DNA from: Aminobacter sp039907765
Lineage (GTDB): Bacteria > Pseudomonadota > Alphaproteobacteria > Rhizobiales > Rhizobiaceae
NCBI RefSeq assembly: GCF_039907765.1
Contig: NZ_JARDJI010000002.1
Coordinates: 434,001-498,000 of the forward strand
DNA length: 64,000 nucleotides
Reading direction: 5' to 3'
Part shown: piece by piece, positions 25,024 through 33,695 of the stretch
Layout of the letters: the number at the start of each line of letters is the position of its first letter
Position numbering within the stretch: position 1 is the first letter of the stretch
The notes under the pieces: model-generated
What the model saw: only the letters and a program-made list of their open reading frames with translations
Told to the model about the DNA's origin: nothing
Database searches by the model: none
Position numbers and translations under genes: made by a program

Positions 25024-25335
25024 ATGCGCTATATTTTCGCGGCCTGGGCAGCACCACTGGCGCTCTTCTGGGGCTGGTACTTCCTGTCGATCAACGACGT
25101 AAACTTCGGCACCCCCTGGTTCAGCAGGGCGTTGAACCTCGCGATCTTCGACCTCTACGGCGAAGTGCTGGGCGTCGACCCGGCCACGATCCCGTGGATG
25201 ATCGCCAAAGCCTGCGTCATCGACACGCTGATCCTGCTGGCGATCTGGGCGTTCCGCCGCCGCAAGGTCATCGCGGTGAAGTTGCGGTCACTGCGGACGC
25301 GTTATTTTCCGGCGGAATCCGCCCCCAGCGTCTGA
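25024..25335 (+). CDS. DUF6105 family membrane protein
   Basis: A 103-residue protein with two hydrophobic helices (about 3-20 and 60-80) and a basic C-terminus. The N-terminal PLALFWGWYFLSINDVNFGT and central VLGVDPATIPWMIAKAC segments match, from memory, the DUF6105 family of Hyphomicrobiales. The start is the ATG at 25024; TGATG here means that a 22-codon frame beginning at 24956 ends on the same bases. The last 34 bases overlap the 3' end of ruvX on the other strand. Function unknown. Confidence 0.75.
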   Translation: MRYIFAAWAAPLALFWGWYFLSINDVNFGTPWFSRALNLAIFDLYGEVLGVDPATIPWMIAKACVIDTLILLAIWAFRRRKVIAVKLRSLRTRYFPAESAPSV

Positions 25336-25787
25336 AGCCGGTCCAGCACGCCCTGCAGGATGAAGGCGGCGGCGGCCGAATCGATCCGCTCGTCGCGTTT
25401 CCGGCGCGAGACGTCCATTTCGATCAGGACCCGCTCTGCCGCCACCGTCGACAACCGTTCGTCCCAGAAGGCGAACGGAAGTTCGGTCAACGTCGAGATG
25501 TTGCGCACGAAGGCGCGCGACTTCTGGGCGCGGGGGCCCTCGGACCCGTCCATGTTGATGGGAAGCCCGATCACGACGGCTGCGACATTCTCCTTGGTCA
25601 GGAGCCCGATGAGGGCGCCGGCATCCAGCGTGAACTTCTTGCGCATTATGACCGGACGCGGGTGCGCGAAGGACAGCCCGCGGTCCGAAACGGCCACGCC
25701 GATCGTCTTGTCGCCGAGGTCGAGCCCGGCGAGTGTCTTGCCGCCGGCGAGCAGGGCTGGAAGCTGTTCAATGGTGACGACGGCCAC
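25302..25787 (-). CDS. ruvX: Putative Holliday junction resolvase / pre-16S rRNA nuclease YqgF
   Basis: A 161-residue RNase H-fold nuclease. The strand LAGLDLGDKTIGVAVSDRGLSFAHP carries the first acidic residue. VVIGLPINMDGSEGPRAQKSRAFV and FWDERLSTVAAERVLIEMDVSRRKRDERIDSAAAAFILQGVLD supply the remaining conserved acidic and basic residues of the YqgF family. In E. coli the enzyme takes part in 16S rRNA 5' end maturation. It is convergent with the DUF6105 gene (34-base overlap) and divergent from the UPF0173 gene. Confidence 0.92.
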   Translation of the reverse strand: MAVVTIEQLPALLAGGKTLAGLDLGDKTIGVAVSDRGLSFAHPRPVIMRKKFTLDAGALIGLLTKENVAAVVIGLPINMDGSEGPRAQKSRAFVRNISTLTELPFAFWDERLSTVAAERVLIEMDVSRRKRDERIDSAAAAFILQGVLDRLQTLGADSAGK

Positions 25788-25860
25788 GCGGCTTTCCTTT
25801 TGACATGCGATGGCGGCGTTCTATCCTCTGGCCGACGAAATTGCGAGGAGTGCCGGACGA

Positions 25861-26568
25861 ATGAAGCTCACCTGGTACGGACATTCGGCGTTCCGCATCG
25901 AGGCGGCGGGCGCGACGATCCTGATCGACCCGTTCCTCACCGGCAATCCGTCCTGGGGCAAGTCGTGGGAGCAGGCGGCCGAGGGCGTCACCCATGTGCT
26001 GCTCACCCATGGGCACGACGACCACATCGGCGACGCCGCGGCAATCCTGAAGAAGACCGGCGCCATGCTGGTCGCCAATTTCGAGATCTGCATGTACCTC
26101 GTCGGCAAGGGCGTCAGCGACAGGAAGATCAATCCGGGCAATCTCGGCGGCACCGTCGATTGCGGCGGGTTCACAACCACCTTCGTCAACGCGCTGCATT
26201 CGTCCTCCGCCGGCGGCGCGGGCGGCACCAACACCTATCTGGGCAACCCCGCCGGGCTGATCCTGCATTTCCCGGACGAGCGCACGCTCTATCACATGGG
26301 CGACACCGACATCTTCTCCGACATGGCGCTGATCAACGAGCTGCACGAGCCCAAGATCGGCATCGTGCCGATCGGCGATCGCTTCACCATGGGCGGAGCT
26401 GTGGCGGCGCTCGCCTGCCGGCGCTTCTTCGATTTCGAGACCGTGCTGCCCAGCCACTACGGCAGCTTCCCGATCATCGACCAGACGGCCGAGAAATTCG
26501 TCGCCGGGCTGGAGGACTCGGGCGTCGAGGTGGTGCTGCCGAAGGTAGGCGAGGCGAGGGAAATCTGA
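25861..26568 (+). CDS. UPF0173 metal-dependent hydrolase
   Basis: A 235-residue beta-lactamase-fold hydrolase. Metal ligands are visible in LTWYGHSAF (residues 3-11), LLTHGHDDHIGD (HxHxDH motif, about 63-74), HMGDTDIFSD and LPSHYGSFP. The start is the ATG at 25861 (MKLTWYGHS), the usual N-terminus; an upstream in-frame ATG at 25810 is less likely. The natural substrate of the family is unknown. It is followed on the same strand by a secreted protein gene after 38 bases. Confidence 0.9.
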   Translation: MKLTWYGHSAFRIEAAGATILIDPFLTGNPSWGKSWEQAAEGVTHVLLTHGHDDHIGDAAAILKKTGAMLVANFEICMYLVGKGVSDRKINPGNLGGTVDCGGFTTTFVNALHSSSAGGAGGTNTYLGNPAGLILHFPDERTLYHMGDTDIFSDMALINELHEPKIGIVPIGDRFTMGGAVAALACRRFFDFETVLPSHYGSFPIIDQTAEKFVAGLEDSGVEVVLPKVGEAREI

Positions 26569-26606
26569 ACGCGGCGGCCTGCGGCTGCGCACAAAAGGGG
26601 GCTTCG

Positions 26607-27026
26607 ATGCGTGATTGGCGACTGCTTGCAGCCATTCCGGCGCTTGTGCTGGGTGTCGAGGTCACGGCGGCCGAAGAATTCATCAAGGGCGTCTACCTGC
26701 AATCCGAGGAGCTTTGCTCCAAGGCCAAGAAGGAAACGCTGCAAACGGTCATCGACGAGGGCAACCTGATGCTGTCGGCCAACGGCATCGAAGGCGTCGA
26801 GTACAATTGCGAGTTCCTGAACATCGCAAGGGGGCAACGCTCGCCGGCCTGGGCGGTCACCGCGCTCTGCCAGGAGCCGGGGCACCTGTTCCCCGACGTC
26901 TTGTCGATCCTCGAACTCAGCCCGACGCAGATGGAACTCACCTCGGTGCGGACCGTGGACGACGAGAATGGCGCCGTCAGCAATGCCGGCACCTACTACC
27001 TCTGCGACGGCGTCACCATGCCGTGA
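26607..27026 (+). CDS. Secreted hypothetical protein
   Basis: A 139-residue protein with a signal peptide (MRDWRLLAAIPALVLGVEVTAAEE, cleavage near residue 22). Four cysteines in the mature part (KEETLC-like ELCSKAKKE, EYNCEF, ALCQEP and YLCDG) suggest two periplasmic disulfides. I do not recognise the family. It lies between the UPF0173 gene and gatC on the same strand. Confidence 0.7.
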   Translation: MRDWRLLAAIPALVLGVEVTAAEEFIKGVYLQSEELCSKAKKETLQTVIDEGNLMLSANGIEGVEYNCEFLNIARGQRSPAWAVTALCQEPGHLFPDVLSILELSPTQMELTSVRTVDDENGAVSNAGTYYLCDGVTMP

Positions 27027-27110
27027 GTGCGATCATGCGTGTTGCGCCGCGCGCGCCGCGCCGTTATAGCCGCCAATGATCCTTTCCCCCGGTCTGCCGG
27101 AGTTTTTTCG

Positions 27111-27398
27111 ATGTCCGTTGATCTCAAGACAGTCAAGCGCGTCGCGCATCTCGCCCGCATCGCGGTGAGCGAGGAGGATGCCGAGCGCATGACCGGCGAA
27201 CTGAACGCCATCCTGGGCTTCGTCGAGCAGCTCAACGAGGTCGATGTTTCCGGTGTCGAGCCGATGACCTCGGTCACGCCCATGGAGATGAAGAAGCGCG
27301 TCGACGCTGTCACCGACGGCAACAAGGCCGCCGACATCGTCGCCAACGCGCCGGCGACCGACGAGAACTTCTTCCTGGTGCCCAAGGTGGTGGAGTAA
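27111..27398 (+). CDS. gatC: Aspartyl/glutamyl-tRNA amidotransferase subunit C
   Basis: A 95-residue subunit that wraps GatA and GatB in the complex converting Glu-tRNA(Gln) or Asp-tRNA(Asn) to the amidated form. The family pattern VKRVAHLARIAVSEEDAERMTGELNAILGFVEQLNEVDVSGVEPM is complete, and it ends in ENFFLVPKVVE. The start is the ATG at 27111. gatA follows after an intervening acetyltransferase gene, all on the same strand with gaps under 10 bases; gatB is not in the window. Confidence 0.94.
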   Translation: MSVDLKTVKRVAHLARIAVSEEDAERMTGELNAILGFVEQLNEVDVSGVEPMTSVTPMEMKKRVDAVTDGNKAADIVANAPATDENFFLVPKVVE

Positions 27399-27404
27399 GC
27401 CCCG

Positions 27405-27866
27405 GTGGCCATCGATATCGCCGTCGAAAGCCCGTTGCAGGATGAGGTCCGCGGCCTGATCGCCGAGCTCAACGCAACCCTGCTCGAGCTGACGCCGCCG
27501 GAATTCTGCTTCCATATGACGGCCGAGCAGATGGCCGAGCCGGATACCACGGTTTTCATCGCCCGCGACAACGGCGAGGCGGTCGCCTGCGGCGCCCTGA
27601 AGCGCCACGACGATGGCGTTGGCGAGGTCAAGCGCATGTACACGCGCCCGCCCCACCGCGGCAAAAGGATCGGCGCCGACATCGTCGGCCGGATCGAGGC
27701 AATGGCGCGCGAGGAAGGCATTACCCGCCTGGTGCTGGAGACGGGCGACCGTCATCCGGCCGCCTGGGCGGTCTATGAGGGCGCCGGCTTCAGCCGCTGC
27801 GGCCCGGTACTCGACTATCCCGACTCGCAGTGGTCGGTTTTCTACGAAAAGAATCTTTCGAGCTGA
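27405..27866 (+). CDS. GNAT family N-acetyltransferase
   Basis: A 153-residue GCN5-type acetyltransferase. The acetyl-CoA loop is RPPHRGKRIGADIVG (Q/R-x2-G-x-G/A type, about residues 77-91), followed by LVLETGDRHPAAWAVYEGAGF, the typical last two strands. The start is GTG at 27405, six bases after gatC; it ends four bases before gatA. The substrate is unknown. Its position inside the gatC-gatA pair suggests co-expression with the tRNA amidotransferase, not necessarily a functional link. Confidence 0.87.
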   Translation: MAIDIAVESPLQDEVRGLIAELNATLLELTPPEFCFHMTAEQMAEPDTTVFIARDNGEAVACGALKRHDDGVGEVKRMYTRPPHRGKRIGADIVGRIEAMAREEGITRLVLETGDRHPAAWAVYEGAGFSRCGPVLDYPDSQWSVFYEKNLSS

Positions 27867-27870
27867 GCAC

Positions 27871-29436
27871 ATGACCGATCTGACCAGACTGACGATTGCC
27901 GAAGCGCGCGGGAAGCTGCGCGGCAAGGAGATCACCGCTTCGGAGCTGACCGAGGCCTATGTGTCGGCCGTCGAGCAGGCCAACCCGACCTTCAACGCCT
28001 ATGTGGCGACGACGCCCGACACGGCGCGCGAGATGGCCAAGGCATCCGACGCCAGGCTCGCCAGGGGCGAGGGCGGGGCGCTCGAAGGCATTCCGCTCGG
28101 CATCAAGGATCTCTTTGCCACCGAGGGCGTCCACACCCAGGCCTGCAGCCATGTGCTCGACGGTTTCAAGCCGCGCTACGAATCGACGGTCACGGCCAAT
28201 CTCTGGGCCGACGGCGCCGTCATGCTCGGCAAGCTCAACATGGACGAGTTCGCCATGGGCTCGTCCAACGAGACCTCCTACTACGGCCCGGTGGTCAACC
28301 CGTGGCGCCGCTCGCGCCTCGATCAGGTCGTGACGCCGACCACCCATCAGGGCGACGGCGGCTTCGTTTCCGCGGGCGGCGCCAGGACGGCGCGCACGCT
28401 GGACAATGCCCAGCTGGTGCCGGGCGGCTCTTCCGGCGGCTCGGCCGCCGCCGTTGCCGCATGGCTCTGCGCCGGTGCCACGGCCACCGACACCGGCGGC
28501 TCGATCCGCCAGCCGGCGGCTTTCACCGGCACCGTAGGCATCAAGCCGACCTACGGCCGCGTGTCGCGCTGGGGCACCGTCGCTTTCGCCTCGTCGCTCG
28601 ACCAGGCCGGTCCGATCGCCCGCGACGTCCGCGACGCCGCCATCCTGCTCAAGTCGATGGCTTCGGTCGATCCGAAGGACACGACGTCCGTCGACCTGCC
28701 GGTGCCGGACTATGAGGCCGCCATCGGCAAGTCGCTCAAGGGCATGAAGGTCGGCATCCCGAGGGAATACCGCGTCGACGGCATGCCGGACGATATCGAG
28801 GCGTTGTGGCAGAAGGGCATTGCCTGGCTCAAGGACGCCGGTGCCGAGATCGTCGACATCTCGCTGCCGCACACCAAATACGCGCTGCCCGCCTACTACA
28901 TCGTGGCGCCTGCCGAAGCCTCGTCCAACCTCGCCCGCTATGACGGCGTCCGCTACGGCCTGCGCGTGCCGGGCAAGGACATCGTCGAGATGTACGAGAA
29001 CACGCGCGCCGCCGGCTTCGGCCGCGAGGTCAAGCGCCGCATCATGATCGGCACCTATGTGCTGTCGGCCGGCTACTACGACGCCTACTACCTGCAGGCG
29101 CAGAAGGTGCGCACGCTGATCAAGCGCGACTTCGAGCAGGTCTTCGCCGCCGGCGTCGACGTCATCCTCACCCCCGCAACGCCTTCGGCCGCCTTCGGCA
29201 TCGCCGACCAGGACATGGCCTCCGATCCGGTCAAGATGTACCTCAACGACATCTTCACCGTCACGGTGAACATGGCCGGCCTTCCGGGCATCGCCGTGCC
29301 TGCCGGCCTCGACGGCCATGGCCTGCCGCTCGGCCTGCAGCTGATCGGGCGGCCGTTCGACGAGGAGACGCTGTTCCAGACCGCGCATGCGGTCGAGCAG
29401 GCGGCCGGACGCTTCGCGCCGGAGAAGTGGTGGTAG
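27871..29436 (+). CDS. gatA: Aspartyl/glutamyl-tRNA amidotransferase subunit A
   Basis: The glutaminase subunit of the tRNA amidotransferase, releasing ammonia for amidation of mischarged tRNA. At 521 residues it is longer than the usual 485-495. The Ser-cisSer-Lys triad is visible as Lys79 (PLGIKDLFAT), Ser187 in GGSSGGS (185-191) and Ser211 in DTGGSIRQPAA. In the Staphylococcus aureus enzyme the triad is Lys79, Ser154 and Ser178, so about 33 residues are inserted here between NPWRR (about 143-147) and LVPGGSSGGS. The insert is Gly/Ala/Thr-rich (DGGFVSAGGARTARTLD). Family identity is not in doubt. Confidence 0.95.
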   Translation: MTDLTRLTIAEARGKLRGKEITASELTEAYVSAVEQANPTFNAYVATTPDTAREMAKASDARLARGEGGALEGIPLGIKDLFATEGVHTQACSHVLDGFKPRYESTVTANLWADGAVMLGKLNMDEFAMGSSNETSYYGPVVNPWRRSRLDQVVTPTTHQGDGGFVSAGGARTARTLDNAQLVPGGSSGGSAAAVAAWLCAGATATDTGGSIRQPAAFTGTVGIKPTYGRVSRWGTVAFASSLDQAGPIARDVRDAAILLKSMASVDPKDTTSVDLPVPDYEAAIGKSLKGMKVGIPREYRVDGMPDDIEALWQKGIAWLKDAGAEIVDISLPHTKYALPAYYIVAPAEASSNLARYDGVRYGLRVPGKDIVEMYENTRAAGFGREVKRRIMIGTYVLSAGYYDAYYLQAQKVRTLIKRDFEQVFAAGVDVILTPATPSAAFGIADQDMASDPVKMYLNDIFTVTVNMAGLPGIAVPAGLDGHGLPLGLQLIGRPFDEETLFQTAHAVEQAAGRFAPEKWW

Positions 29437-29460
29437 GCGCTTCGCGCCTGCCTTGAGGCG

Positions 29461-30252
29461 ATGTTCTTCTACCTCTCGAAAATCTTCTGGTTCTTCGCCC
29501 AGCCGCTCAATTTCGCGATCCTCCTGCTGGCGTTCGGGCTCGCTGCCAGCTTCCTCGGCCGGCGCCGCCTTCTCCGAACGGCGTCGTTCCTGGCCTTCCT
29601 GATCCTTGCGATCGCGGCCTGGACCTCGCTCGGCGCCGCCTTGCTGACCCCGCTCGAAGAGCGCTACCCGCGGCCAGCCGCGCCGGACAACGTGGCCGGC
29701 ATCGTCGTGCTCGGCGGCGGCTTCGAGGGTGCGATCAACCTCGCGCGCGGCGGCTACGAGCTCAACAGCGGCGGCGATCGCTTCGTCGAAACGGCCGTTC
29801 TGGCGCGCCGTTACCCGCAGGCGAAGATCGTCGTCTCGGGCGGCACCGGCACGCTGGTCCTCGACGGCGAGGGTGATGCCGATACGGCGCCCCGGCTGCT
29901 CGAGGCGCTCGGGGTCTCGCGCGACCGGCTGATCCTCGAGAACCGCTCCCGCAACACCTACGAGAACGCGCTCTATTCGAAGCAACTGGTGTCGCCGAAG
30001 CCGGGCGAGACCTGGCTGCTCGTCACCTCGGCCTTCCACATGCCGCGCTCGATGGCGCTGTTTGCGAAGGCCGGGTTTGCCGTTGTTGCGTGGCCCGTCG
30101 ACTACCGCACGTCCGGCCAGGAGGGTATCGGCCTGTTCGCCGACAACCCGGCCGATTCGCTGCAGAACACGACGATGGTCTTGCGCGAATGGACCGGGCT
30201 GCTCGCCTACTGGCTGTCCGGCCGTATCGACGAGCCTTTCCCCGGTCCCTGA
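29461..30252 (+). CDS. YdcF/SanA-type DUF218 membrane protein
   Basis: A 263-residue protein with two N-terminal hydrophobic segments (about 13-32 and 40-60), then a DUF218 domain. The family motifs IVVLGGGFEG, IVVSGGTGT, LILENRSRNTYENA and LLVTSAFHMPRS are all present. Related E. coli proteins (YdcF, ElyC, SanA) act at the envelope; ElyC affects peptidoglycan and lipid-carrier metabolism. Its exact role here is unknown. It is 24 bases after gatA, and its last 46 bases overlap the convergent DUF599 gene. Confidence 0.86.
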   Translation: MFFYLSKIFWFFAQPLNFAILLLAFGLAASFLGRRRLLRTASFLAFLILAIAAWTSLGAALLTPLEERYPRPAAPDNVAGIVVLGGGFEGAINLARGGYELNSGGDRFVETAVLARRYPQAKIVVSGGTGTLVLDGEGDADTAPRLLEALGVSRDRLILENRSRNTYENALYSKQLVSPKPGETWLLVTSAFHMPRSMALFAKAGFAVVAWPVDYRTSGQEGIGLFADNPADSLQNTTMVLREWTGLLAYWLSGRIDEPFPGP

Positions 30253-30959
30253 AGCAGGACGGCCCGCCGGGCTTCGGAGAAGAACTGGCGCCGGACCAGC
30301 ACCGCCAGCAGCACCATGGTGGTGACGAAGAAGACGCTGGCGTCGACGAACCAGCCGAGGTAGCCGAGCGAGAAGAACACGCCGCGCAGCCCGGCGTTGA
30401 AATGCTTGCCGCCAAGCACGTTCATGCGCGTGGCCCGCATCACCGCCAGGCCGATCTCGTCATCGGGCTCGCCGCCGGCGCGAAGCTGCGGCACCGCGCC
30501 GATCAGGATCGAGCAGTAGTTGAACAGGCGATAGGCCCAGCCGAACTTGAAGAACGAATAGGCGAGCACGACGATCAGGCCGAAGACCTTGATCTCGAAC
30601 AGCGGCCGCGCCGTATCGCCCGCCAGTGGCACGTCGCTCAAGACTGCCAGCACGCGATCGGACGCACCGAGCAGCGCGAAGCAGCCGCCGATGGCGATCA
30701 GCGAGCTCGACGCGAAGAAGGCCGTGCCCTGCTGCAGGCCGTTCATGATCGAGGTGTCGACGATGCGGACCTCGCGGCGCGCCATGGTCGCCATCCAGGC
30801 GGATCTCTGGGCGTTCATCGCGCGCGTGAGCGACATGCGCTTGACTACATGGCCCTCGGCCGCCGCGGCGTGGAACACCCAGCCGGCGACGAAGAACGCC
30901 AGCGCGGCCACGTCGAGTGTGCTCATCAGCCCCAAGATCGAAAGAGAATCGCCGCTCAT
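30207..30959 (-). CDS. DUF599 membrane protein
   Basis: A 250-residue integral membrane protein with about four hydrophobic segments (15-35, 78-100, 120-140 and 205-230). The conserved stretches NAQRSAWMATMARREVRIVDTSIMNGLQQGTAFFASSSL and GAVPQLR...A...N.GGKHFNAGLRGVFFSLGYLGWFV are typical of DUF599. Function unknown. The gene is convergent with the ydcF-like gene, with 46 bases of overlap in the coding sequences. Confidence 0.85.
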   Translation of the reverse strand: MSGDSLSILGLMSTLDVAALAFFVAGWVFHAAAAEGHVVKRMSLTRAMNAQRSAWMATMARREVRIVDTSIMNGLQQGTAFFASSSLIAIGGCFALLGASDRVLAVLSDVPLAGDTARPLFEIKVFGLIVVLAYSFFKFGWAYRLFNYCSILIGAVPQLRAGGEPDDEIGLAVMRATRMNVLGGKHFNAGLRGVFFSLGYLGWFVDASVFFVTTMVLLAVLVRRQFFSEARRAVLLQGPGKGSSIRPDSQ

Positions 30960-31119
30960 CCGCTAGAGATAGCACGGCGGGAAGCGCGTTTTCGAGAGCG
31001 TCCACCCATCACGCCGTCGCCGCACGTGTTGATGATGCATTAACGTCCGTGCCGGACTAAATATCTGAATTCACTACAATGACTGTCCCGATGCGAGATG
31101 AAGCGACCCTGATTGCCAT

Positions 31120-31209
31120 GGTTTCGCCATCTTTTGCCGTTGCGCAATCCCCGGCAAGGGCGTATCCAGCAGTCCCACTCGGGACGGGCTGCAAGGCGGC
31201 GAAACCGCC
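31120..31209 (+). ncRNA. Candidate structured RNA element with alternative hairpin
   Basis: Hand-folding gives a closed three-way junction. P1 GGTTTCGCC (31120-31128) pairs perfectly with GGCGAAACC (31198-31206). P2 TTGCCG (31134-31139) pairs with CGGCAA (31152-31157). P3 is CAGC (31167-31170) with GCTG (31188-31191), topped by GTCCC/GGGAC. The 3' arm of P1 can instead form GGCGG/CCGCC (31195-31209, loop CGAAA), so the two folds exclude each other. It lies 35 bases upstream of a small ORF and belongs to no riboswitch family I recognise. The strand is inferred from that downstream ORF and terminator. Confidence 0.4.
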
Positions 31210-31243
31210 GGCCCGCCCAACGACAAGGGTCTTGCGACACATC

Positions 31244-31375
31244 ATGGACGACGGCGTTCAGAAATCCTGCTGGGGCTTGACGGCCAAGGCAGTGCTCGGT
31301 TTTGCGGTTTTTCTCCTCCTTGCCTGGCTCGTCAGCGGCAACGCCGAAAAGGTGGCGGCCGTGACCGCCGGCTAA
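31244..31375 (+). CDS. Small membrane ORF, unknown
   Basis: A 43-codon frame with one hydrophobic helix (about residues 13-35, TAKAVLGFAVFLLLAWLVSG), an acidic N-terminus and a short tail. The frame is open back to an ATG at 31079, which would make 98 residues but would put the structured element inside the coding sequence. No strong ribosome site is seen before 31244. A terminator follows 25 bases after the stop, supporting a short transcript ending here. Family unknown. Confidence 0.4.
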   Translation: MDDGVQKSCWGLTAKAVLGFAVFLLLAWLVSGNAEKVAAVTAG

Positions 31376-31400
31376 TCCAATTGTAGGCTGGAATGGATAC

Positions 31401-31428
31401 AAAAAGCGCGGCAGAGCCGCGCTTTTTT
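31401..31428 (+). terminator. Rho-independent terminator after the small membrane ORF
   Basis: AAAAAGCGCGGC and GCCGCGCTTTTTT form a long stem with a 3-4 base loop and six T at the end. The A-run on the other side makes it potentially bidirectional. It separates the small ORF from sdaA. Confidence 0.85.
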
Positions 31429-31545
31429 GCTATGTGGCAAATGTCGCGCGATGATCAGGCGGCGTCGGAGCGTGCCAAGCATTGGTGTAGAATGGGCGGG
31501 AAGATCGCATGGATATGCGACCGCCGTCGCCGCAGGGAGTGAAAC

Positions 31546-32949
<1,404 letters not shown>

Positions 32950-32955
32950 AGTTTT

Positions 32956-33010
32956 CCTTCTCCCCGTTCACCGGGAGAAGGTGGCCCGAAGGGCCGGATG
33001 AGGGGCGGCG
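32956..33010. repeat. RIME-like intergenic palindromic repeat
   Basis: CTTCTCCCCG / CGGGAGAAGG followed by GGCCCGAAGGGCC and GGATGAGGGGCGGC: two adjacent palindromes and a short tail. This is the layout of the rhizobial intergenic mosaic element (RIME-type) that is scattered in many copies through Rhizobium and Mesorhizobium genomes. Only one copy is in this window. Confidence 0.65.
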
Positions 33011-33193
33011 CATCGATCTGCGAGGTTGGCTCAGCCCTTCTTCCGCCTGCCCGTAGCGGTGGTGGTTGCCGGAGCCGAAAGCAAGAGCCTGGACGAACGG
33101 CTGTCGGATCGAGCGCGCCCGCAGGCTGCCTGAGCTGTGGGCGAGAGCCCGTTCGTTGTTGACCGCAGCAATTGTCGCGCCCATGTTCGAAAC

Positions 33194-33631
33194 ATGTCAC
33201 TCAACCTAATTAAGCTCTGCGTCGGCTGCGACAGCGTCGAGGATCTCGAGGACTGGATCGCCTTCCGCCTCGATGAACGGCGTCGTGCCGGCGAGCCCGC
33301 GGAGCAGTTCCATACCACTCGCATGGTGCCGACGCGGGGCACGGAGATCACCGACGGCGGTTCGCTCTACTGGGTGATCAAGGGCAGCGTGCAGTGCCGC
33401 CAGCGCCTGCTGGAGATTCGCCCCTTCACCGATTCGGAAGGCATTTCGCGTTGCCACCTTGTGCTTGAGCCGACGGTCGTGCGTACCGAATGGCAACCGC
33501 GCCGCGCCTTCCAGGGGTGGCGCTATCTCAAGCCCGAGGACGCCCCGGCCGATCTCGGCCAGGGCAATGCTGCACTTGCCGAAATGCCGCCCAAGCTCAG
33601 GCTGGAGCTGGCCGAACTCGGCCTGCTCTGA
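33194..33631 (+). CDS. DUF1489 family protein
   Basis: A 145-residue protein with the DUF1489 pattern: MSLNLIKLCVGCDSVEDLEDWI at the start, TRMVPTRGTEITDGGSLYWVIKGSVQCRQRLLEI in the middle and VRTEWQPRRAFQGWRYLKPEDAPADL near the end. The family is found mostly in alphaproteobacteria and has no known function; no enzyme motif is seen. The start is the ATG at 33194; the 19 upstream in-frame codons are not family-like. Confidence 0.87.
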   Translation: MSLNLIKLCVGCDSVEDLEDWIAFRLDERRRAGEPAEQFHTTRMVPTRGTEITDGGSLYWVIKGSVQCRQRLLEIRPFTDSEGISRCHLVLEPTVVRTEWQPRRAFQGWRYLKPEDAPADLGQGNAALAEMPPKLRLELAELGLL

Positions 33632-33695
33632 CGCCACCGCTCCGCCGTATTGACGGGCTTGCAAGCCGGCGCGTGCCGCCACATCTTGATGGGTG

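Noticed and set aside
27790..30039. 749-codon minus-strand open frame across gatA and the YdcF gene
   Set aside because: Antisense shadow spanning two real genes; Arg/Gly/Asp-rich low-complexity translation.
31057..31245. 62-codon minus-strand ORF across the structured element
   Set aside because: Explained by the inverted repeats of the candidate RNA; no ribosome site.
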